Assembly: GCA_964541525.1 (NCBI GenBank)
Contig: CAZIQF010000005.1
Location: 1 to 64,000, forward strand
Reading direction: 5' to 3'
Source of the DNA: UBA1737 sp964541525
GTDB taxonomy: Bacteria > Bacillota_I > Bacilli_A > ML615J-28 > CAG-313
Length of the DNA: 64,000 nucleotides
The translations under genes and the position numbers were made by a program. The first letter of the stretch is position 1. Each line of letters starts with the position of its first letter. Below the pieces are notes generated by a model, which saw only the letters and a list, made by a program, of their open reading frames with translations, did no database searches and had not been told where the DNA came from. Positions 51,601 to 59,705 of this stretch are shown here, one piece after another.

Positions 51601-53002
51601 TCATGTCAAAAAGATTGATCAAGTCGAACATGTATATATCATTGAACATATTTTGGATACATTCTATCGTTATAAATTAGAAGATTTACCAAAAGGCATT
51701 CAATCAGGGAAATACGCAACAGGGATTGCTGAGGCATATCTTTATTCAACAATGTGTAAATATTACCACGATATGAAAGAACAAGGTTATATCCAATTTG
51801 ATTTAGACGTTATGAAAAAAACGGCAATAGCTTTTGATGAAGAAGAAAGTAAATACGCTGAAACCAATTTATTTAATTTAAGACATCATCATCATCGCTT
51901 TGGAAATAAGCAAAATAAAGATTTAAATGCTAAAGTTCTTGCGAATAAATCACTACCAAATAATAAAGGTTTATTTGTTAGTGATGTTGATGTTTTTAAC
52001 AATATTGAAGATTTAAGTTATTTTGACTTGGTCATTATTGATGATGCTCATTTATCAACAGCTAATAAATATGCGAATATCTTAAATGCAAGGCAAGTCA
52101 TTGTTTTTGGTGACCGAATGTTCCAAACCTCAGTAACTAATACTTTAATGCAACGGGTTAAGAGTAGTAGAGTTGTGCCATTACGCAAACGTTATATCAA
52201 AATGAGAAACGATTTTGGCAATATGTGGCAAGTAGATAATCAATTTATTTATTCACCACAACTACCATTAAATATAAGTGGCTATAATAGCTTAGAAGAA
52301 ATGGTAATTGAAGTTGTCAAACAGTTTAAATTATATAAAGATACCCTTGATAAACGTACCTTCAATATTATTGTTGGATCTTCAGTTACTCGTAGAGAAG
52401 TTTACCGCATTTTAATTAACACCTTAAAACAAGAATATTCCACTGATGAAATAGTAATGATTGCCGATGATTTAATTAGAATTATTGCAGTAAATGGTGA
52501 ATCAGCAAGGATTGCTTCGGAAGTGTATTTATGGTATGATGATATTGTTATGTATGATCAAATGGCTAAAGATTTAATTAAGCGAAATTATATTACTTCA
52601 AGCAAAAAAATAAATCTTTGTTATCAACTAGTTAAAAATCCTAAACAAAATGAAGATATGCTTCAATCAATTAACGATTTCGTTGGTAATCATCTTGTCA
52701 TAACTAATAATACTGAGGGAATTGCGAAAATCATCTGTGAAGAATTAACTAAAAAAGGTATTGATATTGAACTAGGATATGGACATTTAGATTTAGTAAT
52801 CAAAACGCAAGCGAAAAATATTGGGATTATGCTTTATGGTAAGCGAATTAATAATAGTTATTCAATGGTGGATGATTATTTATACTTTGTTAAAGAATAC
52901 CAAAGAAATGGTTGGGAAATTAAACAATATTCAATGGAAGCAATTGCTGAATCACTAGATAATGTTCTAACTGATATTATTAATACAGTTAATAAAGGAT
53001 AA
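48644..53002 (+). CDS. Giant SF1-helicase-like protein with DUF4011-like N-terminus and Vsr-like C-terminus
   Basis: A 1452-aa cytoplasmic protein. The N-terminal region contains YAPIVLIPLSLDY, the pattern of DUF4011-type helicases. A P-loop GRLGSGKT is at 284-291, with a helical insertion of about 800 residues before motif II (DLVIIDDAHLS, 1128-1138) and motif III (VIVFGDRMFQ). The last ~85 residues (YGHLDLVIKT, GIMLYGKRI, YQRNGWEIKQYSMEAI) resemble the Vsr/DUF559-like endonuclease of such helicases, with catalytic acidic residues apparently lost. Later helicase motifs (IV-VI) are unclear. First gene of a unit running through ispDF. ATG 48644 follows GAGGTGG. Confidence 0.72.
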   Translation: MKRSENKTYHIQSINKHLVNILEENYYIELGNVDLHIIEAILIGQTVNFNQMFDYNILTKGIGKIIDETDDAHFQFNYLYELHQKSSSSKFVLTCGTIRYLDKTGVETYAPIVLIPLSLDYLNMEFVINSSPKINSVFIRLLKRNYRKEKDLLEQKKQEVVQEEAINSVTEQINNINNLIHNLDIIEETKLSSVYEIDMLCKRLSELTSLTIDTTNYLTVVEVEYPDYIDKKGLFGIQRSIYEMNDIELLNQYFLTTHGILTSNIEQKYITLKAHQGESFVVDGRLGSGKTQTVINIIGDFLFEAKRVLYVNHDLDNINDFRRKIKFLGLGSYLYDLTKNVSDIDNETELEVKKYGKFNFNKINDLASYRNIYDYKFHGYPYSYILEKIAIRKARQIQNNVVLEENLDREEVEYIYKALKQIEYELQFIDPLPDNVWGSLSSAKNAPDVSEIIERTNNLLEQTKKLLKLLSKIETKYHLEEIDSISNFHRLIEQMISFVSVRPILKWIETDFYEKSHQALAEINNDIDIHYSCTTFYKQHCPDDYLPGSISEAFKTIIHKHYDIKNAYSADCVYVNELLSSFDQLCALVDQIKKWVKDSINCYDLLKKYFNYDTPNRNQFILFNKLLSLLQTYEIDDVWFLEFVENPKEMIKKSITLSEEFKQLQTLRESLLPYLTFNELIFVNVEEIVNHKRFTRILKKHLNQPKIKQDGLSVNTICSRFKAYYEQCLLIKNELPKQTSFNQFDEQIWNAYLNFLIFVSKLTSFETNSLVYLFKNGLNQKGGSKEQLISNLHRLRENQKELEIIEHHLGKYNIAIAGDNFLESVYFIKSNLNYLDKVIDAIKKIQNSFIDSRNLKTTDILTLIEIDNQHLLVLDRMEKNSDRYEQLFGSAFKKFATLTSEITQSIERFMEFMKRFKTTDTITQQELLTVLLAEKPFTDFLDNIGLFTNSHSEWFSALRDFSTCFFGGKMGLQNSTFKEIIALLKVHVKKIDQVEHVYIIEHILDTFYRYKLEDLPKGIQSGKYATGIAEAYLYSTMCKYYHDMKEQGYIQFDLDVMKKTAIAFDEEESKYAETNLFNLRHHHHRFGNKQNKDLNAKVLANKSLPNNKGLFVSDVDVFNNIEDLSYFDLVIIDDAHLSTANKYANILNARQVIVFGDRMFQTSVTNTLMQRVKSSRVVPLRKRYIKMRNDFGNMWQVDNQFIYSPQLPLNISGYNSLEEMVIEVVKQFKLYKDTLDKRTFNIIVGSSVTRREVYRILINTLKQEYSTDEIVMIADDLIRIIAVNGESARIASEVYLWYDDIVMYDQMAKDLIKRNYITSSKKINLCYQLVKNPKQNEDMLQSINDFVGNHLVITNNTEGIAKIICEELTKKGIDIELGYGHLDLVIKTQAKNIGIMLYGKRINNSYSMVDDYLYFVKEYQRNGWEIKQYSMEAIAESLDNVLTDIINTVNKG

Positions 53003-53006
53003 GATT

Positions 53007-53513
53007 ATGCCAAGTAACAAAACAATGTTAATCTCGATTATTCATGAATTAAAAGAAAATGCTAATCATCTTGCGAAAATCAAGACCTTAATTAGGTTAA
53101 ATCTTGCTAATGGTTTTGATCTTAATACCAAGTATATCAAAGGAAGAACCCTTGGACACTATATTGTTAAATATAATATTACCGGTTTAATTGGGTTTGT
53201 CTCTAAATTAGGTTTAAATTTAGATATATGTGATGATAATTATGATACACCATTACATATTGCAGTAAAAAACAATCGTTTAAATTTAATTAAAGAACTA
53301 ATCAAGGCCGGTGTTGACATTAATATGGCAGCTGAATTTGAAGCAACTCCACTCCATTTAGCAGTCTCAGAAGGACACCTAGATATTGCCAAACTATTAA
53401 TTAAGTCTGGAGCTGATGTATCACTAGTTGATGAACACAATTTAACAGCTCTAGATTACGCAATTGATGAAAAAAATGAGCAAATGATTAATTTACTCAA
53501 AAATAAAAAATAA
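53007..53513 (+). CDS. Ankyrin-repeat protein
   Basis: A 168-aa protein with four ankyrin repeats from about residue 45: TLGHYIVKYNITGLIGFV, TPLHIAVKNNRLNLIKELI, TPLHLAVSEGHLDIAKLLI and TALDYAIDEKNEQMINLL. No other domain or signal peptide. It begins 4 bp after the helicase-like gene, whose last codons carry its AAAGGA ribosome site, so the two are translated together. Probable protein-protein adaptor. Confidence 0.9.
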   Translation: MPSNKTMLISIIHELKENANHLAKIKTLIRLNLANGFDLNTKYIKGRTLGHYIVKYNITGLIGFVSKLGLNLDICDDNYDTPLHIAVKNNRLNLIKELIKAGVDINMAAEFEATPLHLAVSEGHLDIAKLLIKSGADVSLVDEHNLTALDYAIDEKNEQMINLLKNKK

Positions 53514-53531
53514 AAAGAAAGAAGGGAAAAT

Positions 53532-54329
53532 ATGATTGAACAGTATTTAGAAATGATCGGTTATACCGGTGAATATCGTTATATTATTTTTGCGATAGAT
53601 CTAATCTTATCCTTAGGATTATTTACAGTTCTTTCAATAATGTTATATAAGAAGTTAAAACGAAAAACGGTTTTTTTAGTAGCAGCTAGTTATTTTATTG
53701 TATCAACAATTACTACGATTTTAGATTTACAATTAGTTAAACTAGCCCTAATAACAACATTAGCGATTGTTTGTGTTGGTGCTTTAGTGATTGGTAATTT
53801 TGAACAAAAGAATGGGGCTAAACCTCATCAACAACAAACAACAAACAAAGAAAATAAAAATTTCGTTTCCAATCAAGATGCGAAAGCGGCTTTAATTGAG
53901 ACATTAGTCACAACAGTTGAATATCTTTCATCTAGAAAAATTGGTGCGATTATTACCATTGAAAAAGAAAATAGTTTAAATCTATATATTAACAAAGCCG
54001 TAATTATTGATGCTGAAGTATCTTGTGAATTGCTTAAAACGATTTTCTTCCCAAACACCGCTTTACATGATGGAGCTGTTATTATTAGAGGAAACCGCAT
54101 TATGTGTGCTGGTGTTTACTATAATCACTTAGCTGATAAAGAAGGATTAGGTGAACTAGGAACTCGCCATCGGGCGGCAATTGGAATTAGTGAAGAAACT
54201 GATGCTTTCACCCTTGTTGTATCAGAACAAACAGGAATTATTTCAACAACAATTGGGGGAACGATCACCAGAGAATTAAATGATCAAGAATTAAGAGTTT
54301 CACTTAATCAACACATTATCGTTCAATAA
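53532..54329 (+). CDS. cdaA: Diadenylate cyclase, CdaA (DacA) type
   Basis: Membrane-bound c-di-AMP synthase, 265 aa. Three TM segments (about 18-38, 45-65, 70-88), a short linker rich in Q/N, then the DAC domain with the hallmark HDGAVIIRG (DGA) and GTRHRAAIGISE (RHR) motifs. Usually cdaA is followed by cdaR and glmM; neither is here. Instead it lies between the ankyrin gene (18 bp) and a membrane protein (12 bp). Starts with AAGGG 8 nt upstream. Confidence 0.95.
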   Translation: MIEQYLEMIGYTGEYRYIIFAIDLILSLGLFTVLSIMLYKKLKRKTVFLVAASYFIVSTITTILDLQLVKLALITTLAIVCVGALVIGNFEQKNGAKPHQQQTTNKENKNFVSNQDAKAALIETLVTTVEYLSSRKIGAIITIEKENSLNLYINKAVIIDAEVSCELLKTIFFPNTALHDGAVIIRGNRIMCAGVYYNHLADKEGLGELGTRHRAAIGISEETDAFTLVVSEQTGIISTTIGGTITRELNDQELRVSLNQHIIVQ

Positions 54330-54341
54330 TAGGTGGCAAAG

Positions 54342-55559
54342 ATGAACCTATTATCAATGAGTAAAAGTTTAGCCATTTACCAAATGGTTAATAAATATGA
54401 AATTGTGCTATATGCAATCTTATTTGGAGCCTTAGTCTTAACAATAATCAGCAAATCGATTATTAGCCGTAAAGTTGACTTTATTACGATTATTTTACTA
54501 ATTATTCTCATAGCCATTATCTTTATTCCCGCTATAAATCTATCCTTATTTTACTTATTGATGATTTTATCGTATATCTATCTTTGTTTAATTAATGTCG
54601 ATTTATATCTAAAATTCATCTTTAAACAAACCCGAAATAAAAAGTTGTTAGAACATATAAAAAATGATACAACTGATTATTACTTGAGTTTAGATTTAAA
54701 AAACAAAATCTTAGATTATAGTGGTTCATTATTAAATTTAACGAAATTAACGGATAAACAAATTAGAAAAAGTAAGAGTTGGGAATTATTATTTAAACAT
54801 TTGAATGTCGTAAAACTAAATAATGAAGTATATGGTAAAGAAGTTTTAGCTAATTTTATTTTAAGTTTAGAAAAAGTCGTAAGTAAATACAAACTATATC
54901 AATTTGATATCGAAGTAAAAAACGAAGAAATCACTAAATATAATTGTTTTATTCAAGCCATTTACTATAAAAACTTAAAAATTGGTCTAAATGTATATAT
55001 CTATAGTGATAAAATGCAAGTATTAACAAGATTAAAAGAAAATTTAGATGTGACATTAACTTCACTATATAATTATAAAAAAAGTTTACATATTTTAATG
55101 TCCCTTCAAGAAGGCATGGCACTATATTTTGACTATCAAGAAAAACTTTATTACGCAACTGAAAGTTTTAAAAACTTCATGAACAATAATAAAACAACAT
55201 ATACTTTCCAAGAAATATATGAAATGATTGCTGATGATGACAAAGACAGTTATGTTGAAGAAAGTAGAAACATCAATAATCTAAATATTAACCGCATTAA
55301 GTTTAAACTTTTATTAAAAGATGAAGTATATTTCGCAATTGAAGATTCAATTAATTTATCTACTGATGATAATGAATTGGTATCAGTGATTAAAATTTTA
55401 GGTCTTGCATCTAAAGTAGATAGTAGTCCAATTCTATCAACTCAACAAACAATTGATCTAATGAAAGAATTCGCTCAAACACCAGTAACGCCAATTGTTT
55501 ATGAAATTGAAGAATTATTAAATAGTGTTTTAGAAAAAGAGGAAAAAGATGAAAAGTAG
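54342..55559 (+). CDS. Unknown membrane protein with cytoplasmic PAS-like region
   Basis: A 405-aa protein. Three or four membrane segments lie in residues 20-90 (EIVLYAILFGALVLTIISK; FITIILLIILIAIIFIPA). The following ~310 residues are soluble; DYYLSLDLKNKILDYSG and GMALYFDYQEKLYYATES read like starts of two PAS-like domains. No kinase, GGDEF, PIN or TRAM motif is visible, so it is not YacL although it occupies that position. ATG 54342 chosen 6 nt behind AGGTGG. Overlaps ispDF by 11 bp. Confidence 0.6.
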   Translation: MNLLSMSKSLAIYQMVNKYEIVLYAILFGALVLTIISKSIISRKVDFITIILLIILIAIIFIPAINLSLFYLLMILSYIYLCLINVDLYLKFIFKQTRNKKLLEHIKNDTTDYYLSLDLKNKILDYSGSLLNLTKLTDKQIRKSKSWELLFKHLNVVKLNNEVYGKEVLANFILSLEKVVSKYKLYQFDIEVKNEEITKYNCFIQAIYYKNLKIGLNVYIYSDKMQVLTRLKENLDVTLTSLYNYKKSLHILMSLQEGMALYFDYQEKLYYATESFKNFMNNNKTTYTFQEIYEMIADDDKDSYVEESRNINNLNINRIKFKLLLKDEVYFAIEDSINLSTDDNELVSVIKILGLASKVDSSPILSTQQTIDLMKEFAQTPVTPIVYEIEELLNSVLEKEEKDEK

Positions 55560-56664
55560 TTTTGTTTTATTGATGGGTGGAGTAGGTAGTAGAACAAATT
55601 TAACTATCAATAAAACCCTATTAGAAATTGCCGAAAAGCCCATTTTCCTATATAGTTTAGAAACAGCAATTCAATCACATTTTGATGAATATATCTTAGT
55701 CATTAAAAAAACTGAATTAGAAATCATCAAAACATATTTAACAAAATTTCAATTACAAGATCAAGTCAAAATTACATATGGTGGGGCGACTAGAGGTGAA
55801 AGTGTAAAAAATGGGTTAAAAGCCGTAACTACGGATATTGTATATTTTCATGATGCAGCGAGACCACTGGTAACTAAACAAGACTTAGACGCTCTAAAGG
55901 AAGCAGCAGACAACTATAACTGTGGAACTTTATATCATCTAATTCCTGATACTTTAAAAAGAATCAAACCAAATGTTATAACCATTGATCGTAATAATAT
56001 TTATGCAGTAAGCACACCACAGTTTTTTAAAAAAGCCCTTTATCCAACTATTTTAAATAATCAGCAAGATATTACGGATGAGATTAGTTTATTTGAACAA
56101 ACTGAACCAATTGGTTTTGTTAAGGAAAGTTCGAATAATATGAAATTCACAACCATTCAAGACTTAGATTATTTAAAATACCAATTAAATAAAAAAGCAA
56201 CCTATATTGGTCACTCATTAGATTATCACCCTTTTTCAGATCATGGCACTTTAATTTTAGGAGGAGAACTAATAGAAGGTTATCCAATTTTAGAAGGTCA
56301 TAGTGATGCCGATGTGATCTTACATGTTGTAACTGAGGCGATTATGGGTGCAGCATTATTGGGAGACTTAGGAACATTATTTCCGGATAACGATCCTAAA
56401 TATAAGGGAATTGCCTCATCTAAATTATTAGCGGAGGTAGTTAGAAGAATTCAAGATTTGGGCTATGAAATAGTTAATATCGATATTACTGCTTATTTAA
56501 TCAAACCTAACTTGAAAAATTATAAATTAAAAATGGCAGATAATATTAAGAAATTAACTAATACAACGCACGTTAATGTTAAAGCAGCAACTTTAAATAA
56601 ACGTGGATTAATCGCTTTAGAAGCAGGCATTGGTGCGGAAGCAGTCGTATTACTAAAAAAATAA
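55549..56664 (+). CDS. ispDF: Bifunctional IspD-IspF (MEP pathway)
   Basis: Two enzymes of isoprenoid synthesis in one 371-aa chain. Residues 1-215 are IspD (MEP cytidylyltransferase): LMGGVGSRTN nucleotide loop, GGATRGESVKNGL and HDAARPLV. Residues 217-371 are IspF (MECDP synthase): GHSLDYHPF with metal ligands D and H, EGHSDADVILHVV, LLGDLGTLFPDND and KAATLNKRG. Both catalytic sets look intact. IspDF fusions are best known from alpha- and epsilon-proteobacteria. Last gene of the helicase-ankyrin-cdaA unit. Confidence 0.95.
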   Translation: MKSSFVLLMGGVGSRTNLTINKTLLEIAEKPIFLYSLETAIQSHFDEYILVIKKTELEIIKTYLTKFQLQDQVKITYGGATRGESVKNGLKAVTTDIVYFHDAARPLVTKQDLDALKEAADNYNCGTLYHLIPDTLKRIKPNVITIDRNNIYAVSTPQFFKKALYPTILNNQQDITDEISLFEQTEPIGFVKESSNNMKFTTIQDLDYLKYQLNKKATYIGHSLDYHPFSDHGTLILGGELIEGYPILEGHSDADVILHVVTEAIMGAALLGDLGTLFPDNDPKYKGIASSKLLAEVVRRIQDLGYEIVNIDITAYLIKPNLKNYKLKMADNIKKLTNTTHVNVKAATLNKRGLIALEAGIGAEAVVLLKK

Positions 56665-56671
56665 ATAATTT

Positions 56672-56708
56672 GATCTCATAATTAATAAAATATTATGAGG
56701 TCTTTTTT
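56672..56708 (+). terminator. ispDF terminator overlapping the yunB ribosome site
   Basis: GATCTCATAAT (56672-56682) pairs with ATTATGAGGTC (56692-56702), one wobble, T-run 56703-56708. The GAGG within the 3' arm (56697-56700) is also the only Shine-Dalgarno sequence for yunB. Confidence 0.78.
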
Positions 56709-56710
56709 AT

Positions 56711-57331
56711 ATGAAAAAATTAAAAACATTAATTATTATGATATTACTATTATTAATCCCTTTAACGATTATCTCTTCACTAGATAATTATTTTAGTGAA
56801 AGAACAGAAGAATACCTAGAACACGCAGTAACCTTCGCTGCATCAGATATCTTTTCTAATGCATCATTAGAAGTAGCTGATTTTGCAGCAGACACACCAT
56901 TTTTAAAATATAGTTATGATGAAAATAATCAAATAACAGGAGTATATGTTGATACAATCACCGTTAACTTGATTTTAACTAAAGTATCACAATTAATTTC
57001 AACTTCACTCAGTAATGGGGCTATTGAAGAAAAACTTGGATCAGTCCCAATCCCCTTAGGACAATTTATCTCCAAATCGATTTTTGCCAATGCAGGTCCA
57101 GATATTATTATTAAGACGTCACCAATGTACTCATATACAACCGATTTATATACTACAACTACAGACTATGGCATTAATAATACATTATTAGAGGTATATA
57201 TCCTAGCTGTAATTAATATTGAAGCATTTATTCCTTTAATTAGTCAAAATATATCTTTAGAAACTAAAATTTACTTAATTTCTGAAGTACTACAAGGAAG
57301 TATTCCTGTTTATTATTTTTCAGCATCATGA
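56711..57331 (+). CDS. yunB: Sporulation protein YunB
   Basis: A 206-aa membrane-anchored protein: N-terminal TM (TLIIMILLLLIPLTIISSL), then the YunB pattern with SVPIPLGQFISKSIFANAGP, IIIKTSPMYSY, TDYGINNTLLEVYI and the closing LQGSIPVYYF. YunB is a mother-cell (sigma-E) protein required for efficient sporulation in B. subtilis. GAGG at 56697 is 10 nt from the ATG. Stop is TGA. Confidence 0.87.
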   Translation: MKKLKTLIIMILLLLIPLTIISSLDNYFSERTEEYLEHAVTFAASDIFSNASLEVADFAADTPFLKYSYDENNQITGVYVDTITVNLILTKVSQLISTSLSNGAIEEKLGSVPIPLGQFISKSIFANAGPDIIIKTSPMYSYTTDLYTTTTDYGINNTLLEVYILAVINIEAFIPLISQNISLETKIYLISEVLQGSIPVYYFSAS

Positions 57332-57936
57332 AATAAACACAAATAAAATCATAGATTAGATTAATTATTTGACAATAAAATTTTCGTATATTAAAATCTA
57401 TCACGAAGGGTATGTAAGATATTTGGATTTAGGGGAAGTGATAGAATACTATTTATATTTTTTGCTATTTCACAAAATATTCAAAAATGATTAAATGTCT
57501 GTTAATTATAACAAAAAATGGATATAAAAAATTAATTTAAGAGTAGCTATAGCAACATCTATAATAATTGTTGCTATATTCATAAATGAAATAGATACTA
57601 GAAATTTAATTAATATAAAATATGCAGCAATAGATAAAGAGTGAATGTAATCATGATTTTTAAATGTTGCTAAAAAATTGAAGGAAAAGTGTCTTTTTTT
57701 AATGCTATTAAATAGGTGATTCTTTATCAATTGACTTACTTGAAAATGATTCTGTTTTATTGTATAATGATAGTGTTACTAGTTTAATCAAAAAGGAAAT
57801 TGAAGAACTAGATGAAGAAGAAACTACATATGAAGTTGAGGATTTTCATACTTATGATGTGGTTTTGAAGAAAATATAGTCGCTAAAGTTCAAACAAATA
57901 ATAGAACTAATAAAAATATAGTAAGAGGTTAACAAT
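57332..57936. other. Decayed intergenic region with gene remnants
   Basis: No intact gene. An open stretch ending in a stop at about 57878 (NDSVTSLIKKEIEELDEEE, then TTYEVEDFHTYDVVLKKI) has codon use of a real protein but no start codon, and looks like the 3' end of a lost gene. Around 57538-57645 another short hydrophobic stretch (RVAIATSIIIVAIFINEID) ends in TGA. An inverted repeat ATAGCAAC/GTTGCTAT lies near 57547-57576. Confidence 0.45.
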
Positions 57937-58892
57937 ATGAATAAACAATTTGATGTGATTACATTTAATGATCAAGATATATGTTTAGAAGTTAATTTTG
58001 ATCAAGAAAATGATACAGTATGGTTATCTCAAAAACAAATGTCTGAGTTATTTGATGTTTCTACTGACAATATTGGTTTACATATTAAAAATATTCTTTC
58101 TTCAGGAGAGTTAGATCTAACAACTATCGAGGAATACTCGGTTGTTCAACAAGAAGGGAATCGTAAAGTAAAAAGAAAAATTAAGTTTTATAATCTTGAC
58201 ATGATAATTTCTGTTGGATATCGTGTTAATTCTAAAAAAGGCATTTTATTTAGAAAATGGGCTAGTAATATTTTGAAGCAATATTTATTTGATGGATATG
58301 TTGTAAACGAAAAAAGATTAGCTTATTTAGAAAAACAAATTAATTTAATATCTATTGCTTCAAGATTAGATGAGAAATTAATAACTGATGAAGGAAATAA
58401 AATATTAGAAACAATAATTAATTATAATAAAGCTCTAAGCTTACTAGATGATTATGATCATCAAATAATTAGTAAACCTGATGGAACATTAGGCTGTTAT
58501 AAATTAACATATGAAGAATGTCGTAAAATAATTGATTCTATGAAATTTGAATCAACTATTTTTGGAGTAGAAAAAGATGGAAGTTTTAATTCTAGTATTA
58601 ATGCGATATATCAAAGTGCATTTGGTGAAGATATATATATAAATCTATAGAAGAAAAATCAGCCAATTTATTATATTTCATAACCAAAAATCATTCATTT
58701 GTTGATGGTAATAAACGTATAGCAGCAAGTATCTTTTTATATTTTTTAGATAAGAACAATTTATTATATATTAATGGAAATAAAAGATTATCTGATTCAG
58801 CACTTGTAGCAATAACTATATTGATTGCTGAAAGTAAGCCTGAAGAAAAAGAAATAATAATTGATTTAATAATGAATTTTTTAACTATGTAA
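57937..58892 (+). pseudogene. RhuM-type protein with Fic/DOC domain, frameshifted
   Basis: Residues 1-237 match virulence RhuM-family proteins (VWLSQKQMSELFDVSTDNIG, then FYNLDMIISVGYRVNS). The frame stops at 58650 after GEDIY. Removing two bases from the AT run at 58631-58640 restores KSIEEKSANLLYFITKN and the Fic/DOC motif HSFVDGNKRIAAS, ending in TAA at 58892. So a two-base expansion of an (AT)n tract splits the gene. Neighbouring DNA is also decayed, suggesting an accessory insertion between yunB and nfu. Confidence 0.85.
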
Positions 58893-58984
58893 TACTATAA
58901 GGTAATATATAAATAAAATCCAAACGAACAAAACTACAATCACATATAATTAGTAAGGAATAAGATGTAGAAAAGAAAAAAGAT

Positions 58985-59017
58985 AGATATGTCATATTAT
59001 TTGGCATATCTTTTTTG
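58985..59017 (+). terminator. Hairpin terminator
   Basis: AGATATG (58985-58991) with CATATCT (59005-59011) and a T-run. Confidence 0.6.
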
Positions 59018-59126
59018 TAATATTTTGACTTTACAATTTTCAAAAAATAAAAATAAAACCAAATTACAACCATTTGTGAAAGAAATGTAGTATAATAGAT
59101 ATAGAATTAGAAAACTGGAGGTCTAT

Positions 59127-59372
59127 ATGACAGAAACAGAAATTATTAAAGAAGTAAAAAAAGTAATTAAGAAATTACGGCCATATTTAAATCAAGATGG
59201 TGGCGACTTGGATTTCGTTGATTTTCGTGATGGTATTGTCTATATCAAATTATTAGGAGCTTGTATTGGTTGTTCAAGTAGTGATGACACAATCAAAAAT
59301 AGTATTGAAGCGATGATGTTAGAAGAAGTACCAGGGGTTATTGGCGTTGAAAAAGTTGAGGAAGAACTATAA
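59127..59372 (+). CDS. nfu: NifU C-terminal-domain (Nfu) iron-sulfur protein
   Basis: An 81-aa Nfu-type Fe-S carrier or scaffold. LRPYLNQDGGDLDFVDF and the cluster-binding CIGCSSS (C46, C49) are diagnostic. Strong GGAGG site. Overlaps the S1 protein gene by one base. Confidence 0.95.
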   Translation: MTETEIIKEVKKVIKKLRPYLNQDGGDLDFVDFRDGIVYIKLLGACIGCSSSDDTIKNSIEAMMLEEVPGVIGVEKVEEEL

Positions 59373-59704
59373 TGAAACCAGGAGATATTGTGGTTGCGAA
59401 AGTAACTAATATTGTTGGCTATGGTGCTTTCGTCAGTGTTGGTGAATATGATGGATTAGTGCATATTTCCGAATTTTCGGATAACTTTGTTAAAACGATT
59501 AATGACTTTGTTAGTGTTGGTCAAGAAATCAGACTTCGAGTATTAGAGATTGATGAAGTTGAAAAACGAGTTAAATTGAGCTATAAACAACTTCATAAAA
59601 CTAGGGGTGTTAAATGTCGTGTTCCTGAATATAAAATCGGCTTTGAAAGTTTAAACAACAAACTAGAGGGATGGATTGAAAAATACTCTGATTTGGAGGA
59701 ATAG
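59372..59704 (+). CDS. S1 RNA-binding domain protein (YugI/CvfD-like)
   Basis: A 110-aa protein with one S1 domain (residues 1-75: GDIVVAKVTNIVGYGAFVSV, GLVHISEFSDNFV, VLEIDEVEKRVKLSYK) and a short tail. Such proteins associate with ribosomes and tune translation in Bacilli. Overlaps nfu by one base. Confidence 0.9.
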   Translation: MKPGDIVVAKVTNIVGYGAFVSVGEYDGLVHISEFSDNFVKTINDFVSVGQEIRLRVLEIDEVEKRVKLSYKQLHKTRGVKCRVPEYKIGFESLNNKLEGWIEKYSDLEE

Positions 59705-59705
59705 T

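Noticed and set aside
54342..55559. YacL (PIN-TRAM) identity suggested by gene order
   Set aside because: No PIN acidic residues or TRAM domain are visible; only position and the N-terminal membrane segments agree.
57506..57730. 74-codon minus-strand frame between yunB and the RhuM-Fic gene
   Set aside because: No ribosome site, low-complexity hydrophobic content, and overlap with plus-strand gene remnants; treated as chance in AT-rich DNA.
58885..59073. 62-codon minus-strand frame before nfu
   Set aside because: It covers a terminator hairpin and the nfu promoter region and resembles no protein.
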